Shown: positions 16,721 to 22,615 of the stretch, piece after piece | How the letters are laid out: each line of letters opens with the position of its first letter | How positions within the stretch are numbered: position 1 is the first letter of the stretch | DNA from: Trueperaceae bacterium | Lineage (GTDB): Bacteria > Deinococcota > Deinococci > Deinococcales > Trueperaceae | DNA length: 34,287 nucleotides | NCBI GenBank assembly: GCA_011390455.1 | Contig: JAABSI010000027.1 | Coordinates: 1 to 34,287 of the forward strand | Direction of reading: 5' to 3' | Notes under the pieces: model-generated | The model's input: the letters and a program-made list of their open reading frames with translations, nothing else | What the model was told of the DNA's origin: nothing | The model's database searches: none | Program-made: the position numbers and the translations under genes

Positions 16721-16782
16721 GCGGACCACCGGCACCGGTCGAACCGGTTCGATGGCGCGAACCATGGCGGCATGTACGGCAT
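16717..16782 (-). CDS. Possible 21-residue leader ORF before the LacI-type gene
   Basis: ATG at 16782, preceded by GAGGTCGC and further up by GAGGAG, opens a 21-codon frame (starting MPYMPPWFAP) that stops at a TGA overlapping the regulator's GTG (GTGA at 16717-16720). The candidate operator lies inside it. This is the only strong ribosome-binding site near the regulator start, so the regulator may be translated by coupling. Confidence 0.4.
   Translation of the reverse strand: MPYMPPWFAPSNRFDRCRWSA
16739..16757 (-). promoter_or_regulatory. Candidate LacI-family operator, copy 2
   Basis: TCGAACCGGTTCGA (16739-16752) is a perfect 14-bp palindrome. From 16740 to 16757 it is identical to the copy at 15601-15618. 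It lies 19 nt before the GTG start of the LacI-type gene, a usual position for autorepression by roadblock. Confidence 0.65.
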
Positions 16783-16805
16783 GCGACCTCGCTCTCCTCG
16801 TTTCG

Positions 16806-16843
16806 TTGCCGGCAAGGTAGCGCCCGCAGCCCCTCGCCGTCAA
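16806..16843 (-). promoter_or_regulatory. Promoter of the LacI-type gene, with a palindrome over the -10 box
   Basis: On the minus strand, TTGACG (16843-16838) and TACCTT (16819-16814) are separated by 18 nt, a good sigma-70-type promoter. The palindrome TTGCCGGCAA (16806-16815) overlaps the -10 box and predicted start of transcription. The resulting mRNA would begin near 16807 and contain GAGGAG before the leader ATG at 16782. Confidence 0.6.
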
Positions 16844-16859
16844 CCACCATCGTTCGCGG

Positions 16860-16865
16860 TACGCT
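16860..16865 (+). promoter_or_regulatory. Possible -10 box for the IolE-like gene
   Basis: TACGCT fits the TANNNT -10 pattern and lies 54 nt before the ATG at 16920. No convincing -35 box is visible. The same hexamer, preceded by GG, recurs before the BtpA-family gene at 17869. Confidence 0.4.
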
Positions 16866-16919
16866 CCGCGGCACCAGCCTCGAGCGCACGAGCCGCGCGC
16901 CCCACGCCCGGAGGGACCC

Positions 16920-17858
16920 ATGACCTCGACGCCGCCACCCCGCATCGCGAACGCCCCCTGCTCGTGGGGCGTGATCGGGGGCGCCGGCCCGGCGATCTCC
17001 GGTACCCGGATGCTCGACGAGCTCGTCGCCGCGGGCTACCGCGGCACCGAGCTCGGTGACCACGGCTTCCTGCCCACCGATCCCGAACGCTTGCGCGCGG
17101 AGCTCGAGGCGCGCGACCTGCACCTGCTCGGCGGCTTCACCGCCGTCGACCTGCGGCGCCCCGGTGCGGTCGAGGACGCGAAGGAGGGGGTGCTGCGGGT
17201 GGCCCGGCTGATGGCGGACGCGAGCCGCACGGCGCGGCGGCCGCTCCTCATCCTGGCCGACGACAGCGGCCGCGACCCGATGCGGGTGGCGCACGCCGGA
17301 CGGATCCGCCCCGACCAGGCCCTGCCCGCCGAGGACCTCGCCCGCTTCGCCCGCCACGCCGAGGAGCTCGCCCGCGTCGTGCGCGACGCCACCGGCCTCG
17401 CCACGGCGTTCCACCCGCACGCGGCCGGCTGGATCGAGACGCCCGACGAGGTCGAGGGCCTGCTCGAGCGCACCGATCCCGAGCTGGTCGGGCTCGTGTT
17501 CGACACGGCCCACCACGTGCACGGCTGCGGCGTCGAGGACGACGACGGCGGCCTCGCTGCGGCGGGCGTCGCGCGCTTCTGGGATCGGATCCGCACGGTC
17601 CACCTCAAGGACGTCTCGGCGGAGGTCGCCGCGCGCGCTCGCGACGAGGGGTGGCCGTACCCCGACGCCGTGGCCCGAGGGCTGTACTGCGAGCTCGGGC
17701 AGGGGAGCGTGGACTTCCGCGCGGTGCTCGCCGAGCTCGCCGAACGCGGGTACGACGATTGGCTCACGGTCGAGCAGGACGTGTTCCCTGGTATGGGGAC
17801 CCCGTTGGAGAGCGCGATCCGCAACCGCGACTTCCTGCGTTCCATCGGCGCGGGCTGA
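16920..17858 (+). CDS. Sugar isomerase/dehydratase-like TIM barrel (IolE/xylose-isomerase-like)
   Basis: Cytoplasmic protein of 312 residues in the xylose-isomerase-like TIM-barrel group. Features shared with inosose dehydratases are visible: NAPCSWGV at the start, FHPHAAGWIETPDEVEGLL, FDTAHHVHGCG, a metal-binding-like VHLKDV and LGQGSVDF followed by WLTVEQDV. The conserved His, Asp and Glu residues would bind the divalent metal. GGAGGG lies 5 nt before the ATG. It is transcribed away from the LacI-type gene and followed by BtpA-family and SGNH genes. With the Gfo/Idh/MocA dehydrogenase it could form an oxidise-then-dehydrate pair like IolG and IolE, which is an inference. An epimerase role remains possible. 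Confidence 0.85.
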   Translation: MTSTPPPRIANAPCSWGVIGGAGPAISGTRMLDELVAAGYRGTELGDHGFLPTDPERLRAELEARDLHLLGGFTAVDLRRPGAVEDAKEGVLRVARLMADASRTARRPLLILADDSGRDPMRVAHAGRIRPDQALPAEDLARFARHAEELARVVRDATGLATAFHPHAAGWIETPDEVEGLLERTDPELVGLVFDTAHHVHGCGVEDDDGGLAAAGVARFWDRIRTVHLKDVSAEVAARARDEGWPYPDAVARGLYCELGQGSVDFRAVLAELAERGYDDWLTVEQDVFPGMGTPLESAIRNRDFLRSIGAG

Positions 17859-17868
17859 CCTGGACCGG

Positions 17869-17894
17869 TACGCTGACCGGACCTCCGGAGGTCC
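17869..17894 (+). promoter_or_regulatory. Possible internal promoter and 16-bp palindrome over the ribosome site
   Basis: TACGCT at 17869-17874 fits a -10 box and would start transcription near 17881. GGACCTCCGGAGGTCC at 17879-17894 is a perfect palindrome that contains the ribosome site GGAGG of the next gene, 5 nt before its ATG. It could be an operator at the start of transcription or a hairpin (6-bp stem, 4-nt loop) that hides the ribosome site. Confidence 0.45.
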
Positions 17895-17896
17895 CC

Positions 17897-18745
17897 ATGG
17901 CCCACGTCCACCGCACCAAACCCCACGCGCTCGAGGCGCTCTTCGGCCGCCGCCGTGCGGTGATCGGGGTCGTCCACCTGCCGGCGCTGCCCGGATCGCC
18001 CGCGTACCGCGGCGCGCCGTTCGAGGAGCTCGCCGCGGCCGCCGTCGAGGACGCCCAGCGCTACGCGCGCGGTGGGGTCCACGCGCTGATCGTCGAGAAC
18101 CACGGCGACCTCCCGTTCGCCAAACCCGACGACCTCGGTCCCGAGACGGCGGCGGTCATGGCGGTGCTCACCGACCGCATCCGTCGCGCCGTGGGGCTGC
18201 CGCTGGGCATCAACGTGCTCGCGAACGGCGCACGCCACGCGCTCGCGGTCGCGCAGGCGGGCGGGGCGGGCTTCGTCCGCGTCAACCAATGGGCCAACGC
18301 GTACGTCGCCAACGAGGGGATCCTCGAGGGCCCCGCGGCCGCCGCCACCCGCTACCGCGCCTGGCTGCGCGCCGATGCGGTGCGGGTGTTCGCCGACGTC
18401 CACGTCAAGCACGGCGCGCACGCGATCGTCGCCGACCGCACGCTGGAGGAGCTGACCCGCGATCTGGAGTTCTTCGATGCGGACGCGGTGATCGTGACCG
18501 GCCAGCGCACCGGCGACGCCGCCGACCTGGGCGAGTTGCGCGCCGTCCGCGCGGCGACGCAGCTGCCGCTGCTCGTCGGCAGCGGGGTCACCACCGCGAA
18601 CGTCGGCGCGATCCTGGGCGTCGCCGACGGCGTGATCGTCGCCAGCGCGCTCAAGGAGGAGGGCGTCTGGTGGACGCCGGTGGCGGAGGCCAAGGTGCGC
18701 GCCTTCATGGACGTGGTCGAGGCGCTGCCGGAGCGGACCGAATGA
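17897..18745 (+). CDS. BtpA/SgcQ-family protein
   Basis: Predicted TIM-barrel protein of 282 residues. The start VIGVVHLPALPGSPAYRG, the middle ALIVENHGDLPF and LGINVLANGARHALAVAQAGGAGFVRVNQ, and the end LPLLVGSGVTTANVGAIL and DGVIVASALKEEG are the hallmarks of the BtpA family. Named members include cyanobacterial BtpA, needed for photosystem I stability, and SgcQ from a carbohydrate operon in E. coli; the molecular function is not settled. Here the sugar-locus setting resembles the SgcQ case. GGAGG lies 5 nt before the ATG inside a palindrome. The TGA overlaps an ATG that opens a 13-codon mini-ORF leading into the SGNH gene. Confidence 0.88.
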   Translation: MAHVHRTKPHALEALFGRRRAVIGVVHLPALPGSPAYRGAPFEELAAAAVEDAQRYARGGVHALIVENHGDLPFAKPDDLGPETAAVMAVLTDRIRRAVGLPLGINVLANGARHALAVAQAGGAGFVRVNQWANAYVANEGILEGPAAAATRYRAWLRADAVRVFADVHVKHGAHAIVADRTLEELTRDLEFFDADAVIVTGQRTGDAADLGELRAVRAATQLPLLVGSGVTTANVGAILGVADGVIVASALKEEGVWWTPVAEAKVRAFMDVVEALPERTE

Positions 18746-18783
18746 AGCCCCATCCGCGGGCCTGGGGGGCGTGGGCGCGGTGA
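18742..18783 (+). CDS. Possible 13-residue coupling ORF between BtpA-family and SGNH genes
   Basis: The ATG at 18742 overlaps the BtpA-family stop (ATGA), reads MKPHPRAWGAWAR and stops at a TGA overlapping the GTG at 18780 (GTGA). It would pass ribosomes from one gene to the next without a ribosome site. The peptide itself shows no recognisable family. Confidence 0.35.
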   Translation: MKPHPRAWGAWAR

Positions 18784-19454
18784 GTCCGGAGCGCACGGTC
18801 CTCTGCTTCGGCGACTCGAACACGTGGGGCTTCGAGCCCGGCACCCACGCGCGCTACCCGCGCGCCGTGCGCTGGCCGGGGGTGCTCGCGGCCGAGTTGG
18901 GCCGCGGTTGGTACGTCGTCGAGGCGGGCCTCAACGGCCGCACCACGGTCTTCGAGGACCCGCTGGGCGACAAGAACGGACTGCGCCACCTGGCGCCGGT
19001 GCTCGCGAGCGCCGCGCCGGTCGACGTGGTGGTGGTGATGCTCGGCACCAACGACCTCAAGACCCGCTTCCACGCCAGCGCCTACGAGATCGCGGAGGGG
19101 GCCGGGCGGATCGTGGACGCGGTGCGCGCCAGCGAGGCGGGGCCGGGCGGCGCGGCGCCGGCGGTGCTGCTCGTCGCGCCGCCGCCGCTGGCCACCCTGG
19201 AGGGCTGGGCGGCGCGCGACCCCGAGGCCTTCGAGGGCTTCGAGGACGGCTGGCGCGACGGGCAGGCGACCTCGCTCGCCTTCGCGCGCCAGTACGCGCG
19301 GGTGGCGCACGTGCGCGGCGTCGCCTGCTTGGACGCGGCCGCGCACGTCGCGACGAGCGAGGTCGACGGCGTGCACTGGACCGCCGAGGGCCACGCGGCG
19401 TTCGGGCGGGCGGTGGCTACGGCGCTGCGGGCGCTCGGACGTGTCGGCGCGTAG
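18780..19454 (+). CDS. SGNH/GDSL-family esterase (arylesterase/acyltransferase-like)
   Basis: Serine hydrolase of 224 residues with the SGNH blocks in order: CFGDSNTWG (block I, catalytic Ser), GLNGRTT (block II, Gly), GTNDLK (block III, Asn) and DGVHWTAEGH (block V, Asp and His). The pattern CFGDSNTWGFEPG resembles MsAcT-type arylesterases. No signal peptide is seen, so it should act in the cytoplasm, possibly removing acetyl or other acyl groups from an imported sugar. The GTG at 18780 is preferred since it overlaps the mini-ORF stop; an in-frame GTG at 18771 would add three residues. Its 3' end overlaps the convergent MFS gene by 38 bp. Confidence 0.88.
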   Translation: MSPERTVLCFGDSNTWGFEPGTHARYPRAVRWPGVLAAELGRGWYVVEAGLNGRTTVFEDPLGDKNGLRHLAPVLASAAPVDVVVVMLGTNDLKTRFHASAYEIAEGAGRIVDAVRASEAGPGGAAPAVLLVAPPPLATLEGWAARDPEAFEGFEDGWRDGQATSLAFARQYARVAHVRGVACLDAAAHVATSEVDGVHWTAEGHAAFGRAVATALRALGRVGA

Positions 19455-20685
19455 CGGCCCCGACGACCGCGAGCGCCAGGGCTAGGACCGTGGCCACGGC
19501 GGCGACGGCCCCCCACGCGGTCCCCGTCCCCCAGATCGTGGCCGCGGTGCCGAGCGCCAGCGACGCGGCGACGCCGCCGGCGAACGCCGCCAGCGATTGC
19601 ACGGAGAGCAGGACGGCCCGGCGGTCGGAGGGCGCGCGGTCGTGGAAGGCCTTGGCCAGCGCCGGGCCGGCGAAGCCGAGCGCGCCGTACGCGACCCAGA
19701 AGGCCGCGATCGCCGCCGCGACGCCCCACGGACCGGGCACCACCGGCACCAGGCCGGCGGTGGCGAGCGCGACGGCGCCGTACCCGAGCGCGGCCGTGCG
19801 CGCCGTGCCGCCGCGGGCGCGCCCACCGAGCGTCTGGCCGACGGCGCTCGCCGCGAACGCACCGGCGAAGGCGAGGCCGAGCACGGGCGTCGCGGCGTCG
19901 CCCCACCGTGCCGCGAGCTCGGTCGGGAACAGCATCTCGTAGCTGAGCACGAGGCCGCCCGTGAGTCCGGCCACGACCGACAGGGCCGCGAGCACCGGGG
20001 CGGCGCGCAGGGCGGACCACGCCCCCCGGAACACGCGATCGGGTCGGGCCGCCGCGCGCCCGCCCAGCGGCCCCGCGTCCGCGTCGCGCAGGCCGATCGT
20101 CGCGCCGAGCGCGGCGATGCCGAACACGGCCGAGGCCACGAAGCCGAGGGCCAACGCCGCGGCGCCCGTCGCCACCCCGAGCCCCAGCCACGGGCCGGCG
20201 AGCGGGATGAAGCCGCCGACGAGCGACCCGGAGCCGATGGCGAGGGCGGTGACGGTGCCGGCGCGCGCCAGCGGCGCCTGCAAGTCGGCGGTGGGCGCCT
20301 GCAGCCGCCGCGCGTCGACGTACCAGGCCTCGAGCGCGCCCGAGCCGAGGGCGCGCGCGAAGCCGCCGAGCGCCGCCGCGGCGAGGAAGCCGGTCAGGTC
20401 CGGGGCGGCCACGAAGAGGATCCGCGAGGCGACCGCGAGCACGTCGGCGAGGATCGTGATGCGCACCCGGCCGAAGGCGTCGGCGAGGCCCCCCGTGGGG
20501 ACCTCGGCCACGGCCGTCACGGCGGCGTACGTGGCCATCACCAACCCGAGCTGCGCCAGGTCGAGGCCGCGCTCCAGGATCAGCGGCACCATCACCGGCA
20601 TCGCCAGGACCGTCGACCACCACCGCAGCGCGATGCTGCGGTGGTAGGCGCGCGCGAGGCGGTCGAGGCCCTCGGAGGGGGGCAC
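19417..20685 (-). CDS. MFS transporter (drug/metabolite exporter-like)
   Basis: Integral membrane transporter of 422 residues with about twelve hydrophobic helices. The loop after helix 2 reads VPTGGLADAFGRVR, which fits the MFS motif A (G-x-L-A-D-x-x-G-R). There is no N-terminal signal and no soluble domain. Such proteins usually export drugs or metabolites using the proton gradient; the substrate cannot be read here. The start is a GTG at 20685 with no ribosome site, 5 nt after the stop of a 28-residue ORF, which suggests coupling. It lies divergent from a winged-helix regulator, a common arrangement for regulated exporters. Confidence 0.88.
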   Translation of the reverse strand: MPPSEGLDRLARAYHRSIALRWWSTVLAMPVMVPLILERGLDLAQLGLVMATYAAVTAVAEVPTGGLADAFGRVRITILADVLAVASRILFVAAPDLTGFLAAAALGGFARALGSGALEAWYVDARRLQAPTADLQAPLARAGTVTALAIGSGSLVGGFIPLAGPWLGLGVATGAAALALGFVASAVFGIAALGATIGLRDADAGPLGGRAAARPDRVFRGAWSALRAAPVLAALSVVAGLTGGLVLSYEMLFPTELAARWGDAATPVLGLAFAGAFAASAVGQTLGGRARGGTARTAALGYGAVALATAGLVPVVPGPWGVAAAIAAFWVAYGALGFAGPALAKAFHDRAPSDRRAVLLSVQSLAAFAGGVAASLALGTAATIWGTGTAWGAVAAVATVLALALAVVGAATRRHVRAPAAP

Positions 20686-20690
20686 GTGGA

Positions 20691-20777
20691 TCAGCGGGCG
20701 GAGCGGCGCGCGGCGCGGCGGAGGTCGGCGAGGCGGAGGGCGGCGAGGTGGGCGGTGAGGATCGGGGAGTGGGTCAT
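20691..20777 (-). CDS. Possible small protein (28 residues) upstream of the MFS gene
   Basis: ATG at 20777 reads MTHSPILTAHLAALRLADL and ends in a basic RRAARRSAR stretch before a TGA at 20691-20693. The amphipathic, arginine-rich pattern looks protein-like but matches no family I know. No ribosome site is clear. It could be a real small protein or a leader that hands ribosomes to the MFS start 5 nt downstream. Confidence 0.35.
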   Translation of the reverse strand: MTHSPILTAHLAALRLADLRRAARRSAR

Positions 20778-20794
20778 GACCAGAGGATGCGCGC

Positions 20795-20831
20795 TAGGCT
20801 ACCGGAGATGACACACCAAGGTTCCGGTAGC
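20795..20831. promoter_or_regulatory. Overlapping divergent -10 boxes and 9-bp inverted repeat operator candidate
   Basis: TAGGCT (20795-20800, plus) and TAGCCT (20801-20796, minus) are overlapping -10-like boxes facing away from each other. GCTACCGGA (20798-20806) and its perfect complement TCCGGTAGC (20823-20831) flank the regulator's start codon with a 16-nt spacer. The arrangement would let the winged-helix protein block both its own gene and the MFS gene. Confidence 0.55.
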
Positions 20832-21497
20832 TCCCCGCACCGCATCGACGACCCGCGGGCGGCCCGCCTCCTGATGGACGCGGCCACCCGCGAGGTGTTC
20901 GGCTGCTTCCTCGAGCGCGACCGCAGCGTGCGCGAGGCGGCCGACCTGCTCGAGCGCGACCTCGATGCCGTCCTGTACCGGGTGAAGCGCCTGCACGCGG
21001 CCGGGCTCCTCGAGGTGGTGGCGGTGCAGCCCCGCGCCGGCCGGCCGGTGCGCCGCTACCGCGCGCCGCATGCGCTCTGGTTCGTCCCCTTCGAGGCGCT
21101 GCCGTACGTCGACCTCGAGGAGACCTTCGCCGCGATGGGGCACGCCCAGGTGGACCGCGCGGCGCGCGCCTCGGCGCGCTGGATCGCGCGCGACCCGTGG
21201 GCCGGCTACCTGATCGGCATGGGCGCGGACGGCCAAGTGTGGCTGCGCGGCTCCCGCGAGGCGCCGACCGCGGGCACGTCCGTGCAGCCGGACCCGATGC
21301 AGCTCGCCCAGTACGACGGTCCGCTGGACGTGGCCCTCGACCTGCGCTTGACGCGCGCGCAGACGGCGGAACTGAACACCGAGCTCTGGGCGCTGGTCAC
21401 GAAGTACGCGGAGCTGGGGGCGGTGCCGAGCGGGGGTGGGGTCAACCGCCTGCTCTTCCTCACGAGCGTACCGCTGGAGGAGGACGACCGGCCCTGA
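20808..21497 (+). CDS. Winged-helix (ArsR/PadR-like) transcriptional regulator
   Basis: DNA-binding regulator of 229 residues. Residues about 20-95 form a winged helix: RAARLLMDAATREVFGCFL, then the recognition part SVREAADLLERDLDAVLYRVKRL, then a basic wing (QPRAGRPVRRYRAP). The remaining 130 residues are an unassigned sensing or dimerisation domain containing DPWAGYLIGMGADGQ. I use the ATG at 20808; it has TAGGCT 7 nt before it and no separate leader, suggesting a leaderless mRNA. It is divergent from the MFS exporter and probably controls it. The ligand is unknown. Confidence 0.82.
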   Translation: MTHQGSGSSPHRIDDPRAARLLMDAATREVFGCFLERDRSVREAADLLERDLDAVLYRVKRLHAAGLLEVVAVQPRAGRPVRRYRAPHALWFVPFEALPYVDLEETFAAMGHAQVDRAARASARWIARDPWAGYLIGMGADGQVWLRGSREAPTAGTSVQPDPMQLAQYDGPLDVALDLRLTRAQTAELNTELWALVTKYAELGAVPSGGGVNRLLFLTSVPLEEDDRP

Positions 21498-21519
21498 CCC
21501 GCGGCGATCGCCGGCCGCG

Positions 21520-22470
21520 TCAGTCCGGGTCGACGGCGCCCGTCCCGCGCACCTTCAGCCCCTGCGCGGGCAGGTCGTGGTCGACCTTGGCGCCCTGCGG
21601 GCCCCACGTGGCTCGACCCTGCTTGCGACCGACGTGCTCCAGGATCCCGTAGTCGCCCTCGGCCACCGGGTCGTCGCCGCCGCGCCCCATCGCCGTCCAG
21701 GGGATGCGGCGGCCCTCGTAGGTGCCCTCGGCGCGCGTCTCCGCGTCGTGGGCCTCGAGCAGCGCACGCTCGTGCTCGTCCGTCAGCGACCACCGTTCGT
21801 GGTGCACCAGCAGCGGCAGCGGGAGCCGCGGGCGCGGCGCGGGCCAGCGGTCGTCGACCGGACGGCCCACCGATAGGCCGACCAGCGGCACCACCCGCTC
21901 GGGGAGCCCCAGGTCCTGCGCGATCTCGAGCGAACCGTTGAGCACCCCGCCCAGGAGCACGGTCCCGTAGCCGAGCGACTGGGCGACCAGCGAGGCGTTC
22001 TGCAGCCCGACGGTGAGGTCGGCGGTGGCGCTCACCAACATCCGCAGGTCGTGCGCCGTGTAGCGGTACCCGCGCGCGTGGACCATGGAGCGCGTGCGGC
22101 GCAGGTCGGCGCAGCCGACGACCAGCAGCGGCGCCTCGTCGATCCAGCGCTGATCGCCGGCGAGGCGCGCCATGCGCCGCTTGCGCTCGGGGTCGCGCAC
22201 GAGCACGTGGGTGTAGCTGTGCAGCGCGGAGGAGGTGGGGCCGCGCACCAGCGCCGCCTCGAGCGCGGCGATCACGTCGTCGGGCACGGGCTCGGGTTCG
22301 AAGCGGCGGACGCTGGCGTGGGTGAGGACGGTGGCGAGCGTGCCGGCGGAGCTCGCGGCGAGGGCGCCGACCGCGGCGGCGGCCGAAGCGTCGAGGACCG
22401 TGGCGGCGGCTGCGGCGGCCGCCTTCGGGGTGGCGTGGGCCGCGCGCGGGCGGGGGGCGTCGGACGGCAT
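21520..22470 (-). CDS. NfsA-like nitroreductase/flavin oxidoreductase
   Basis: Predicted FMN-dependent NAD(P)H oxidoreductase of 316 residues. After an unusual Ala-rich 50-residue N terminus, the nitroreductase core starts at LTHASVRRFEPEPVPDDVIAALEAA, continues with RGPTSSALHSYTHVLVRD and includes GLQNASLVAQSLGYGTVLLGGVLN and VVPLVGLSVGRP, as in NfsA/FRP proteins that reduce flavins, quinones or nitroaromatics. ATG at 22470 is chosen because TACCGT (22481-22476) lies 5 nt before it, so the mRNA is probably leaderless; an in-frame GTG at 22515 would add 15 residues. The Ala-rich start may be a linker or a misplaced start site. Confidence 0.85.
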   Translation of the reverse strand: MPSDAPRPRAAHATPKAAAAAAATVLDASAAAAVGALAASSAGTLATVLTHASVRRFEPEPVPDDVIAALEAALVRGPTSSALHSYTHVLVRDPERKRRMARLAGDQRWIDEAPLLVVGCADLRRTRSMVHARGYRYTAHDLRMLVSATADLTVGLQNASLVAQSLGYGTVLLGGVLNGSLEIAQDLGLPERVVPLVGLSVGRPVDDRWPAPRPRLPLPLLVHHERWSLTDEHERALLEAHDAETRAEGTYEGRRIPWTAMGRGGDDPVAEGDYGILEHVGRKQGRATWGPQGAKVDHDLPAQGLKVRGTGAVDPD

Positions 22471-22475
22471 GCGGC

Positions 22476-22481
22476 ACGGTA
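22476..22481 (-). promoter_or_regulatory. -10 box of the nitroreductase gene (leaderless)
   Basis: TACCGT on the minus strand ends 5 nt before the ATG at 22470, so transcription should begin at or within a base or two of the start codon. No -35 box is evident. Confidence 0.5.
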
Positions 22482-22546
22482 CCCGCCGAACCTCGGTGGG
22501 TGCGACCTCCGGCACGACCGGGACCCGCGGCCCACCCCCAGCGGCC

Positions 22547-22552
22547 TAGCCT
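22547..22552 (+). promoter_or_regulatory. -10 box of the nifJ operon
   Basis: TAGCCT fits the TANNNT pattern; transcription would start near 22560, giving a leader of about 56 nt with a hairpin and the AGGAG ribosome site of nifJ. No clear -35 box. Confidence 0.45.
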
Positions 22553-22569
22553 GGTGTATGGATCGCGCC

Positions 22570-22590
22570 CCAGGGTGCACGCCACCCTGG
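22570..22590 (+). promoter_or_regulatory. 5'-leader stem-loop of nifJ mRNA
   Basis: CCAGGGTG (22570-22577) and CACCCTGG (22583-22590) form a perfect 8-bp stem with a 5-nt loop, about 10 nt after the predicted start of transcription and 15 nt before the ribosome site. It could stabilise the mRNA or be a protein-binding element. Confidence 0.5.
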
Positions 22591-22615
22591 CTGGCTCGAC
22601 GTGAGAGGAGCCGAC

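Noticed and set aside
16721..16945. N-terminal extension of the LacI-type regulator
   Set aside because: The extra 75 residues precede the normal LacI start, cross the promoter and operator candidates, and have no family likeness.
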